Assembly (NCBI RefSeq): GCF_025567525.1 | Contig: NZ_JAOQJY010000005.1 | Coordinates: 124,001 to 188,000 of the forward strand | Reading direction: 5' to 3' | DNA length: 64,000 nucleotides | Origin: Gallintestinimicrobium propionicum | Lineage (GTDB): Bacteria; Bacillota; Clostridia; Lachnospirales; Lachnospiraceae | Part shown: positions 14,276 through 23,134 of the stretch, one piece after another | How the letters are laid out: each line of letters opens with the position of its first letter | Numbering within the stretch: the stretch's first letter is position 1 | The notes under the pieces: model-generated | Database searches by the model: none | Seen by the model: the letters and a program-made list of their open reading frames with translations, nothing else | Told to the model about the DNA's origin: nothing | Made by a program: the position numbers and the translations under genes

Positions 14276-15411
14276 AAGGAGAAACAGCGAGCGGGGGAAC
14301 CGGAACCGTTTACCGGGCGTATGATCTGCGCCTGCAAAAGATTTGGGCGGCAAAAAAGGTCGGACGGGATTTTCCGATCCGGGAAGAATTTACGATGGGA
14401 AAGCTGGCAGATTCGGCGTTTCCGGGGATTGTGGATGTAGTAGAACAAGAGGAAGAGCGCTTTTTAATTATGGAATGGATTGAGGGGGAAACGCTGGCGG
14501 CGCAGATGGAACGAGACGGCGCCTTTGCAGAAGAAACGGTGATCGAGATCGGGATCTGTCTGGCAAAAGCGATTCAGAAGCTTCACCAGATGCAGCCACC
14601 GCTTTTGTATTTGGACTGCAAGCCGTCAAATGTGATGAAGGATTCCGATGGAAAAATCAGGCTGATCGATTTTGGCAGCGCGCTGGAAGCGCATACACCC
14701 GTGACAAAAGGCATTTCCGCGAGTCCTGGCTATGCGGCACCGGAGCAGCTGAGCCGGGAAATCGAAAAGCGCTGTGTGGATGTCCGGACAGATGTGTTCG
14801 GTCTGGGACGGACACTGTATGCGCTTTTGTGCGGGGCAGACCTTTCCAGACCGCCTTATGCGTTTGCGTCCCTGAAAAGCCGCTGTCCGCAGGTTGGCGA
14901 TGAGCTGGAACAGATTATCATGCGTGCCACAGCCAGGGAGCCGGAAGCACGGTTTCAGACGATGGAGGCTTTTTTGCAGGTGCTTTTGGCGTTGCAGGAG
15001 GCTTGCACGGTAGATGATACAGGAAAGAAAGCACCGTTTTGGCAAAAAGTGCGTCGGAAGAAGACGGCGGACTGTGAAGTGCTGCAGAGCGTTCTCAGGA
15101 CGGCAAAACCGCCGGGGAGGTGGATGTTTGCACTGCTGGCGGCGGTTCTGATGCTGCAGGGGGCGACCGTAGCTGCGAAGGCGGCAGGCGTAGATCGTGC
15201 AGCCGGTAAAATTCCGATCACCCTGCGGGATAGCAGTCTGCGAAAGCTCCTGATAAAAGAAAATGCCGCACTGTATACAGAAAAGCCGGTGTTTCTGGAA
15301 TTAAACCCAAACACCCTTGGATGCGGGGACGAGGTGCGGGTTATGCTGAGTCTGTACAGTAGAAACGAAAAAATCGGAGAGTATGAGCTTGTGATGGGGC
15401 AGAAGCGCTGA
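14236..15411 (+). CDS. Membrane-anchored Ser/Thr protein kinase, apparent CTG start
   Basis: 391 residues if translation begins at CTG 14236, which sits 7 nt after a perfect AGGAGG (14223-14228). The first in-frame ATG (14395) would remove the glycine loop (GETASGGTGTVYRAYD, residues 15-30) and the ATP-binding Lys (WAAKK, residue 40). Other landmarks: YLDCKPSN (catalytic Asp 127; the usual HRD is YLD), IDFG (145), GYAAPEQ, one membrane span about residues 296-318, and a roughly 70-residue outer domain without PASTA repeats. No ATG, GTG or TTG lies in frame between 14221 and 14395. It overlaps prpC by 40 bp and likely forms a kinase/phosphatase switch. Confidence 0.8.
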   Translation: MEKERKIGEKYILKGETASGGTGTVYRAYDLRLQKIWAAKKVGRDFPIREEFTMGKLADSAFPGIVDVVEQEEERFLIMEWIEGETLAAQMERDGAFAEETVIEIGICLAKAIQKLHQMQPPLLYLDCKPSNVMKDSDGKIRLIDFGSALEAHTPVTKGISASPGYAAPEQLSREIEKRCVDVRTDVFGLGRTLYALLCGADLSRPPYAFASLKSRCPQVGDELEQIIMRATAREPEARFQTMEAFLQVLLALQEACTVDDTGKKAPFWQKVRRKKTADCEVLQSVLRTAKPPGRWMFALLAAVLMLQGATVAAKAAGVDRAAGKIPITLRDSSLRKLLIKENAALYTEKPVFLELNPNTLGCGDEVRVMLSLYSRNEKIGEYELVMGQKR

Positions 15412-15535
15412 TGCGAAAAAGGTGCAGGGGCTTCCTTAAACCGGATGCATTTCGGGTGATGCACAGCTGTAGCGAGACGGCATTTTCGGGAGAAGTCTGC
15501 ACGTCGGGCAGCAAAATTCGTTCGCCGGAAACCGA

Positions 15536-15564
15536 TTGCACTGCCTGTGGGGAAGTGTTAAAAT
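15536..15564 (+). promoter_or_regulatory. ispG: ispG promoter
   Basis: TTGCAC (15536-15541), 17-bp spacer, TAAAAT (15559-15564). Confidence 0.75.
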
Positions 15565-15621
15565 AAAAATAACTGGGCTTTTGAACAAAAAGAACGCGGA
15601 AGCGATAAAACGGAGGGCATT

Positions 15622-16683
15622 ATGTACAGAGATCATACCAAAGTCGTAAAAATTGGAAACCGTGTAATCGGAGGCGGCAATCCGATCTTGATTCAGTCGA
15701 TGACCAACACGCCGACCGAGGATGTGGCGGCGACGGTTGCGCAGATTCACAGACTGGAAGAGGTTGGTTGTGAAATTATCCGCTGCACCGTACCGACGCT
15801 GGAAGCTGCGAAAGCGATTTCTGAGATCAGAAAGCAGATTTCCATTCCGTTGGTTGCAGACATTCATTTCGATTATAAGATGGCAATCGCCGCGATGGAA
15901 AACGGAGCGGATAAAATCCGGATCAATCCCGGAAACATCGGCGGTGCAGACCGTGTAGCGGAAGTAGTGCGTGTTGCAAGGGAACGCAATATTCCGATCC
16001 GTGTCGGCGTAAACAGCGGTTCCCTCGAAAAAGATCTTGTAGAAAAATATCATGGCGTAACGGCAGAGGGGATTGTAGAGAGTGCGCTGGATAAGGTGCA
16101 TATGATCGAAGACCTTGGCTATGACAACCTGGTTATCAGCATCAAGTCCTCCGATGTTATGATGTGCGTGCATGCGCATGAGCTGCTGGCAGGAAAGACA
16201 CCTTATCCGCTGCATGTCGGCATTACGGAATCCGGTACGGTTCTTTCCGGTAATATCAAGTCTGCGATTGGTCTGGGACTGATTTTAAATCAGGGAATCG
16301 GCGATACGATCCGTGTATCCCTGACAGGGGACGTTGTAGAAGAGATCAAATCTGCGAAGCTGATTTTGCGGACGCTTGGACTGCGCAAAGGCGGTATTGA
16401 GGTTGTCAGCTGTCCGACCTGCGGACGCACGAAGATCGACCAGATCAGCCTCGCGAATCAGGTAGAAGCGCTTGCAGCGCAGTTCCCGAACCTGGATATC
16501 AAGGTTGCAGTCATGGGCTGTGTCGTAAACGGACCCGGCGAAGCAAAGGAAGCGGACCTGGGTATTGCAGGCGGCATCGGGGAAGGTCTGCTGATCAAAA
16601 AAGGGCAGATCATCCGCAAGATTCCGGAGGCAGAATTTATTCCGACTCTGCGGTATGAACTGGAGCACTGGAACGAACAGTAA
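15622..16683 (+). CDS. ispG: 4-hydroxy-3-methylbut-2-enyl-diphosphate synthase
   Basis: 353 residues, typical for the bacterial enzyme without the insert domain. Converts MEcPP to HMBPP in the MEP isoprenoid pathway using a [4Fe-4S] cluster. N-terminal TIM barrel: IGGGNPILIQSMTNTPTEDV, LVADIHFDYKMA, KIRINPGNIGG. C-terminal cluster domain: SCPTCGRT and MGCVVNGPGE carry the three Cys ligands and the Glu. Good AGGGC/GGAGG ribosome site. polC follows after 41 bp, as in many Clostridia. dxr of the same pathway lies 44 kb further on, in a separate cluster. Confidence 0.97.
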   Translation: MYRDHTKVVKIGNRVIGGGNPILIQSMTNTPTEDVAATVAQIHRLEEVGCEIIRCTVPTLEAAKAISEIRKQISIPLVADIHFDYKMAIAAMENGADKIRINPGNIGGADRVAEVVRVARERNIPIRVGVNSGSLEKDLVEKYHGVTAEGIVESALDKVHMIEDLGYDNLVISIKSSDVMMCVHAHELLAGKTPYPLHVGITESGTVLSGNIKSAIGLGLILNQGIGDTIRVSLTGDVVEEIKSAKLILRTLGLRKGGIEVVSCPTCGRTKIDQISLANQVEALAAQFPNLDIKVAVMGCVVNGPGEAKEADLGIAGGIGEGLLIKKGQIIRKIPEAEFIPTLRYELEHWNEQ

Positions 16684-16724
16684 TCGTTTTTGGTGTAAAA
16701 GTATTTACGAAAATGGAGAGTAAA

Positions 16725-19700
16725 ATGACCAAAGGTTTCATGGAAGTATTTCCGGAGCTTGTTCTGGAACAGGAAGTACGGGCATTGTTTGAAAAAGTAA
16801 AGGTAGAACGGGTGACGACCACGCGGCAAAAGGATCTGATCAGGGTGTATATCAGCTGCGGACGCCTGATCCCCAAAACAGTTATTTTCCGGGTAGAGGA
16901 AGAGATTGCAAGGCAGCTGTTTCCGAACTGCAATATCACGATCAAAATTCAGGAAAAATTTCAGCTGTCCGCCCAGTACAACCTAAAGAGCCTGCTGGAA
17001 ACCTATCAGGAGAGCATTTTACTGGAATTAAAGGAATGCAGCCCGGTGGAATACAGTCTGTTCAAATCAGCCAATATTTCCTTCCCGGATGAGGGGAAGC
17101 TGGTGTTGGAAGTGCCGGATACGGTAATCGCGCATGAACGCTGTCCCGAGCTTGTCCGTATTCTGGAAAAAATTTGCTGTGAACGGTGCGGAATCCCGAT
17201 GGAGGCGGTCGCACATTACTGTCAGCCGAAGGAAAATCCGAGAAAAGCGGAGGAAGAGATTGCACTGGCAAGAAAAGTGGCGATGATTGCCGCGAAAGCG
17301 GGTGCTCGTCCGGCTGCGACGGACTATGGCATGAGCCAGGAGCAGTTCGCCAGCGTAATGAGCGGCGGATACAGCGCGTCCGGTAACGATGGGCAGCCGC
17401 AGTATGCAGGCGGACAGGATGGCACCGCATGCAATGCTGCACAGAACGCAGACGGAAACGCAGCGCAGTATGGTGCAGCGGGGATCGCAGGGCAAAATGG
17501 TGCGATGCCGGGTGACAGGGCAGAAGGCAGCATGCAGGCTGGCGGTATGGATGCCGGCTATGAAGCATACCTTGCGTCCATGGGCGCAGCTGCGCAGGAA
17601 GCTCCGTTTGAGGGCGGAACGATGGTTCCTGCGGAGGCAGCGGCAGCAGCGAATCGGATGCGCCCGGATGCACCGGCAGCAGGGCAGAGTGCTCCGGCAA
17701 TGGGACAGACGGCAGCTTTTGCGGCAGGCACGAACGGTACCGCATCGGCTGGCGGCAGAAATGCGGGCGGACAGAGCAAATACGGCAAAGGCAAATTCAA
17801 CCGGGAGGGGCGTGGCGATTATCGCCGCGGCGTTAAAAAAAGTGACAATCCGGATGTGCTTTACGGACGGGATTTTGACGAAGAAGCAATCCCGATCGAG
17901 GAGATCATCGGTGAGATGGGAGAGGTTGTTATCCGCGGCAAAATCATCGCAATGGATCAGCGTGAAATTCGCAACGAGCGGACAATCCTGATTTTTGACG
18001 TGACGGATTTTACTGACACGATGACCATCAAAATTTTTACCTTAAATGAACAGCTGGCAGAGGTAAAAGAGGGGATCAAGCCCGGCGCTTTTGTCAAAAT
18101 CAAGGGTCTGACGATGGTGGACAAGTTTGACGGCGAGCTGACGGTCGGTTCGATTGTCGGGGTAAAAAAGATTTCGGATTTTACCACGTCGAGAATGGAT
18201 CATTCCGTGCGCAAGCGTGTGGAACTGCACTGCCACACAAAAATGAGCGATATGGACGGTGTATCCGAGGTAAAGGATATTGTCAAGAGGGCGTATCAGT
18301 GGGGACATCCGGCGATCGCAATCACGGATCACGGCGTCGTACAGTCATTTCCGGATGCAAACCATCTGTTGGATGACCTCTGGAAAGCGGAGAAAGAAAA
18401 GCGTAAGGCTGCAGGAGACGAAAATCCGGACAGAAATGATTTCTTTAAAGTAATTTATGGATGTGAAGCGTATCTGGTGGATGATTTGAAGGAAATCGTA
18501 ACCGGAGATAAGGGTCAGGTATTACGGGATTCCTATGTGGTATTTGATATCGAGACAACCGGCTTTTCGCCGGTTAAAAACCGGATTATCGAGATCGGTG
18601 CGGTCAAGGTGGTGGAAGGAAAGATTGTGGACAGGTTTTCCACCTTTGTCAATCCACGTGTGCCGATTCCGTTTCGAATTGAGCAGCTGACAAGTATTAA
18701 CGATGAAATGGTCATGGATGCGCCGGGGATTGAAGAAGTGCTGCCGGAGTTCTTGAAATTCTGCGAGGGTACGATTTTTGTCGCCCACAATGCGAATTTC
18801 GATATGAGCTTTATTATGGAAAATGCGGCGCAGTTAAATATCGAGCTGCATCCTACCTATGTGGATACAGTCGGCATTGCGCGCGTGCTTTTGCCGCATC
18901 AGGCGAAGCATACGCTTGATGCGGTCGCAAAAACGATGGGTGTTTCCCTGGAAAATCATCACCGCGCAGTGGACGATGCGGAAGCAACGGCGGAAATTTT
19001 CGTAAAATTTATTCCGCTTCTGGAGCAGCGCAACTGTCACACCCTTGCGGATGTGAACCATTTGGGAGATTCCAGTCCGGATATTGTAAAGAGACTGTTT
19101 TCCTACCATGCGATTATCCTTGCGAAAAACGATGTGGGGCGGGTAAATCTGTACCGGCTGGTATCGGAGTCTCATCTGACTTACTTTCATAAGACACCGC
19201 GAATTCCGAAGAGCTTGCTGATGAAGTACCGGGAGGGACTGATTCTGGGCAGTGCGTGTGAGGCAGGCGAGTTGTACCGTGCCCTGCTGGATGAAAAGTC
19301 GGATGCGGAAATTGCGCGGATCGTGAAATTTTATGATTATCTGGAAATCCAGCCGACCGGCAACAACATGTTCATGATCCATTCCGACAAGATTGAAAAT
19401 GTCAACTCGGTGGAGGACATTCAGAACATGAACCGAAAAATCGTCAGGCTGGGCGAGCAGTTCAATAAACCGGTTGTAGCAACCTGCGACGTGCATTTTC
19501 TGGATCCCGCAGACGAGGTATACCGTCGGATTATCATGGCGGGAAAGGGCTTTAAGGATGCGGACGACCAGGCACCGCTATATCTGCGCACGACGGAAGA
19601 AATGCTGGAGGAGTTTCAGTATCTCGGCAGTGAAAAGGCAGAGGAGGTTGTCATTACCAACACCAATCGGATTGCGGATCAGATAGAGACGATTTCTCCG

Positions 19701-21617
19701 GTGCGCCCGGATAAGTGTCCGCCGGTTATTCCGGACAGCGATAAAACCTTGACGGAAATCTGTTACCGCAAGGCGCATGAGCTTTATGGGGAAGAGCTGC
19801 CGCAGATCGTTGTGGACCGTCTGGAAAAGGAACTGAACTCTATTATCAAAAACGGATTCGCCGTAATGTATATCATTGCGCAGAAGCTGGTTTGGAAATC
19901 GGTGGAGGACGGCTATCTGGTTGGCTCCAGAGGTTCTGTCGGTTCTTCACTGGTGGCGTTCATGGCGGGGATTACGGAGGTAAATTCCCTGAGCGCCCAT
20001 TATCGGTGCCCGAAATGCCATTATTACGATTTTGATTCTCCGGAGGTCAAAGCCTTTGCCGGAAACGGCGGCTGCGATATGCCGGATAAAATGTGCCCGG
20101 TTTGCGGAGAGCCGCTGATTAAGGACGGTTTCGATATTCCGTTTGAAACGTTCCTTGGATTTAAGGGGGATAAGGAGCCGGATATCGACTTGAACTTTTC
20201 CGGCGAATATCAGAGTAAGGCGCATAAATATACGGAAGTTATTTTCGGCGCAGGACAGACGTTCCGTGCCGGTACGATCGGCACACTGGCGGATAAGACG
20301 GCGTTTGGTTATGTGAAAAATTATTTTGAAGAACGCGGAAGCAAGAAACGAAACTGCGAAATCAACCGGATTGTACAGGGCTGTACGGGCGTGCGCCGAA
20401 GCACGGGACAGCATCCCGGCGGTATCGTCGTTTTGCCGGTGGGAGAGGACATCAACTCCTTTACGCCGGTGCAGCATCCCGCAAACGATATGACAACAGA
20501 TACGGTTACGACCCATTTCGATTACCATTCCATCGACCACAACCTGCTGAAGCTCGATATCCTCGGACACGATGATCCGACGATGATTCGTATGCTGCAG
20601 GATCTGACTGGGGTTGACCCGACGAAGATCCCGCTGGACGATCCGCAGGTTATGAGCCTGTTTCAGAATACGTCGGCTCTCGGAATCACACCCGATCAGA
20701 TTGACGGCTGCCCGGTTGGTTCTCTGGGCATCCCGGAGTTTGGTACAGATTTCGTTATCCAGATGCTTCTGGACACCAAGCCGCAGTGCTTTTCCGACCT
20801 GATTCGAATCGCCGGATTAGGACATGGTACGGATGTGTGGCTGGGCAACGCACAGACGCTGATTCAGGAAGGCAAGGCGACGATTTCCACGGCGATCTGT
20901 TGTCGAGACGATATCATGATTTATCTGATCAACATGGGCATGGACCCGAGCCTTTCCTTCACGACGATGGAGAGTGTGCGGAAGGGGAAAGGCTTAAAGC
21001 CGGAAATGGAAGAAGCGATGAAGGCGGTCGGTGTGCCGGACTGGTATATCTGGTCGTGTAAAAAGATCAAGTACATGTTCCCGAAAGCCCATGCGGCGGC
21101 TTACGTTATGATGGCGTGGCGAATCGCTTACTGTAAGGTAAATTATCCGCTGGCTTATTATGCGGCGTATTTTTCGATTCGTGCATCCGCCTTTTCCTAT
21201 GAAATCATGTGTCAGGGACAACAGCATCTGGAAGCGGTCATGGCGGATTACAAGAAGCGTTCGGACAGCCTTTCCCAGAAAGAGCAGGCGTCGTTAAAGG
21301 ATATGAAGCTCGTGCAGGAAATGTATGCGCGCGGTTTTGAATTTTTGCCCATCGATTTGTTTAAAGCACATTCCCGAAATTTCCAGATCATGGACGGTAA
21401 AATCATGCCGTCGTTAAACAGCATTGACGGTCTGGGCGAAAAGGCGGCGGACGCCATCGTGGAAGCGGCGAAAAAAGGTCCGTTTTTGAGCAAGGATGAT
21501 TTCCGGGAACGTTCCAAGGCGAGTAAGACGATTGTGGAGCTTCTGGATACGCTGGGCATTCTTGGGGATCTGCCGGAGTCCAACCAGATCAGTCTGTTTG
21601 ATTTTATGGTTGGCTGA
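16725..21617 (+). CDS. polC: DNA polymerase III alpha subunit, PolC type
   Basis: About 1630 residues; the ATG at 16725 has GGAGAG 5 nt upstream and is preferred to ATG 16713. Replicative polymerase with built-in proofreading. Domains: N-terminal PolC domain (1-190), a low-complexity Ala/Gly/Gln/Met-rich stretch (about 190-365), OB fold (EVVIRGKIIAMDQ), PHP (ELHCHTKMSDMDG), DnaQ-like exonuclease (VVFDIETTGFSPVKNRIIEIG; HHRAVDDAEATAE), zinc finger (CPKCHYYD, CPVCGEPL), palm/fingers (EPDIDLNFSGE, GTIGTLADKTAFGYVKNY, RRSTGQHPGG) and a C-terminal HhH region. It is roughly 180-200 residues longer than common PolC because of the low-complexity insert. Confidence 0.97.
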   Translation: MTKGFMEVFPELVLEQEVRALFEKVKVERVTTTRQKDLIRVYISCGRLIPKTVIFRVEEEIARQLFPNCNITIKIQEKFQLSAQYNLKSLLETYQESILLELKECSPVEYSLFKSANISFPDEGKLVLEVPDTVIAHERCPELVRILEKICCERCGIPMEAVAHYCQPKENPRKAEEEIALARKVAMIAAKAGARPAATDYGMSQEQFASVMSGGYSASGNDGQPQYAGGQDGTACNAAQNADGNAAQYGAAGIAGQNGAMPGDRAEGSMQAGGMDAGYEAYLASMGAAAQEAPFEGGTMVPAEAAAAANRMRPDAPAAGQSAPAMGQTAAFAAGTNGTASAGGRNAGGQSKYGKGKFNREGRGDYRRGVKKSDNPDVLYGRDFDEEAIPIEEIIGEMGEVVIRGKIIAMDQREIRNERTILIFDVTDFTDTMTIKIFTLNEQLAEVKEGIKPGAFVKIKGLTMVDKFDGELTVGSIVGVKKISDFTTSRMDHSVRKRVELHCHTKMSDMDGVSEVKDIVKRAYQWGHPAIAITDHGVVQSFPDANHLLDDLWKAEKEKRKAAGDENPDRNDFFKVIYGCEAYLVDDLKEIVTGDKGQVLRDSYVVFDIETTGFSPVKNRIIEIGAVKVVEGKIVDRFSTFVNPRVPIPFRIEQLTSINDEMVMDAPGIEEVLPEFLKFCEGTIFVAHNANFDMSFIMENAAQLNIELHPTYVDTVGIARVLLPHQAKHTLDAVAKTMGVSLENHHRAVDDAEATAEIFVKFIPLLEQRNCHTLADVNHLGDSSPDIVKRLFSYHAIILAKNDVGRVNLYRLVSESHLTYFHKTPRIPKSLLMKYREGLILGSACEAGELYRALLDEKSDAEIARIVKFYDYLEIQPTGNNMFMIHSDKIENVNSVEDIQNMNRKIVRLGEQFNKPVVATCDVHFLDPADEVYRRIIMAGKGFKDADDQAPLYLRTTEEMLEEFQYLGSEKAEEVVITNTNRIADQIETISPVRPDKCPPVIPDSDKTLTEICYRKAHELYGEELPQIVVDRLEKELNSIIKNGFAVMYIIAQKLVWKSVEDGYLVGSRGSVGSSLVAFMAGITEVNSLSAHYRCPKCHYYDFDSPEVKAFAGNGGCDMPDKMCPVCGEPLIKDGFDIPFETFLGFKGDKEPDIDLNFSGEYQSKAHKYTEVIFGAGQTFRAGTIGTLADKTAFGYVKNYFEERGSKKRNCEINRIVQGCTGVRRSTGQHPGGIVVLPVGEDINSFTPVQHPANDMTTDTVTTHFDYHSIDHNLLKLDILGHDDPTMIRMLQDLTGVDPTKIPLDDPQVMSLFQNTSALGITPDQIDGCPVGSLGIPEFGTDFVIQMLLDTKPQCFSDLIRIAGLGHGTDVWLGNAQTLIQEGKATISTAICCRDDIMIYLINMGMDPSLSFTTMESVRKGKGLKPEMEEAMKAVGVPDWYIWSCKKIKYMFPKAHAAAYVMMAWRIAYCKVNYPLAYYAAYFSIRASAFSYEIMCQGQQHLEAVMADYKKRSDSLSQKEQASLKDMKLVQEMYARGFEFLPIDLFKAHSRNFQIMDGKIMPSLNSIDGLGEKAADAIVEAAKKGPFLSKDDFRERSKASKTIVELLDTLGILGDLPESNQISLFDFMVG

Positions 21618-21637
21618 CGGAAGCTGGAAGAATGAAA

Positions 21638-23107
21638 ATGGAAGAATATATCAGAGGAATCCCGTCCGGGCTGCTGACTGCACAGCTTGGGGAGCGGGAA
21701 ATTCAGGTGGTCGGGATTTCGGAAAACGGATTTGAGTTTCGACTGGAAAAAAAGGCGGCAAGGCAGCTTTTGACAGATGCTGTGCCGGCACAGCACCAGG
21801 TTTTGCGAGATGCCGCACCGCCGCAGCACTGCATAGTGACACCGTTTTGTAAGGTGTGCTTTTACGATCTGGAGCAGGCACTCTGGCAGGAACTTGTGCT
21901 GACAGAGTATGGGCTGGAAAAAGCACCCGCTTTGTCACAGCAAGGGCACAGGGAGAAGCTGTGCGCTGCCTCCTTTTATCAGCTTTATCGGGTCTGCGTA
22001 ACTTCGCCGGAGTTTCGGATTGCTGTGCAGAAGCTTCTTTTGCAATATACCCGCTACATCCATCTGAAGCTGGAAGAGGATGACGCTAGGCTTGCAGAGG
22101 CAACGGTTGGTTATCCGGTGGAATTAGAGGATTGCTTTGCCGACAGCCTGGAAGAACAGAAACGAAAATGGTTTGCGCAGACGGACTGGGAGGCGGTTTT
22201 GCGGCCGTATCCGTCTTACGCGCTGGAGCTGGACAGACCGGAATGGTATGAGACATATTTAAAAGAAAGCCTGTCGGATTTTATGGCAGATTACTGGAAG
22301 GAAAACAACGTTGCCAGCGCGTTTTACGCAAAACGCCTGCCGGATCGGATTTACCTTGGAAATCAATTCTGCCGTCTGCTCTTTCCAAAGAAAGAAATCC
22401 TGTTTGCCCTGCTCGAAAAGGCGCGGAGCGAGAGGCTTGGCGTGACAGTTTCGTTTGCATGCCAGCCGGAGGTTAGTTTAAAGGAAGCGGAACGGCTTCT
22501 GGAAAGCCTGCGAAGCTGGTGTCAGAAAAACGGATCGATCGAGATCGTCGTCAATGACTGGGGGATGGCGCAGCTTGTAGGCAGATATCCGGAGCAGTTT
22601 GAGCTGTGCATGGGAACACTTCTCAATAAACGGAAAAAAGATCCGCGGCTTTCCTATTTAAAAAGCCGCCTGCCGGACAAGGACACCGGACTTTTGGCAG
22701 AGAACAGCCTGAATGCAGATTTTTATCAAAAGGCACTGGAAAAAAGCCTTGGATTTGTGCGCTATGAATGGGAAAGCTGTGGGTATCCGCAAAGATTCCC
22801 GGAAGGAAAAAACAGCCTGCATCTTCCGTTTTATCAAACGAACACATCGCAATACTGTACCCTTTATGCGCAGTGCAGGGAGCACAACAGGGGACGGCAG
22901 TATCTACAGACGGAATGTCCCGGATACTGTCAGACGAAAACGTTTTTATACCCGGAGCATCTGCATATGACAGGAAGATACAATTCGTTGTTTTCGCTGG
23001 ATCAGACGGTTTTGCTGGCGCTGGAGACGGGCAGTGTGGAAAACGCAGTGTTTGGGGAAGCAGAACAGGAGGTGCAGCCTGACCGCGCGGTGCTGAATCT
23101 GCTTTGA
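21638..23107 (+). CDS. U32-peptidase-like protein, first of a pair (function unknown)
   Basis: About 489 residues from the ATG at 21638 (GGAAG 8 nt upstream; ATG 21632 is also possible). The N-terminal half is not recognised. The C-terminal part has features shared with U32-related proteins of Lachnospiraceae: SIEIVVNDWGMAQL, LCMGTLLNKRKKDPRL, FVRYEWESCGYPQRFPEG, HLPFYQTNTSQYCTLYAQC, TECPGYC, and HMTGRYNSLFSLDQ. The several Cys residues near the end suggest a metal or Fe-S site, which is inference. The next gene is a second U32-like protein, 27 bp downstream; the pair probably acts together, as UbiU/UbiV-type pairs do, but the substrate is unknown. Confidence 0.6.
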   Translation: MEEYIRGIPSGLLTAQLGEREIQVVGISENGFEFRLEKKAARQLLTDAVPAQHQVLRDAAPPQHCIVTPFCKVCFYDLEQALWQELVLTEYGLEKAPALSQQGHREKLCAASFYQLYRVCVTSPEFRIAVQKLLLQYTRYIHLKLEEDDARLAEATVGYPVELEDCFADSLEEQKRKWFAQTDWEAVLRPYPSYALELDRPEWYETYLKESLSDFMADYWKENNVASAFYAKRLPDRIYLGNQFCRLLFPKKEILFALLEKARSERLGVTVSFACQPEVSLKEAERLLESLRSWCQKNGSIEIVVNDWGMAQLVGRYPEQFELCMGTLLNKRKKDPRLSYLKSRLPDKDTGLLAENSLNADFYQKALEKSLGFVRYEWESCGYPQRFPEGKNSLHLPFYQTNTSQYCTLYAQCREHNRGRQYLQTECPGYCQTKTFLYPEHLHMTGRYNSLFSLDQTVLLALETGSVENAVFGEAEQEVQPDRAVLNLL

Positions 23108-23134
23108 GTGCAGTGCGCGGCATGGAGGTCACAC

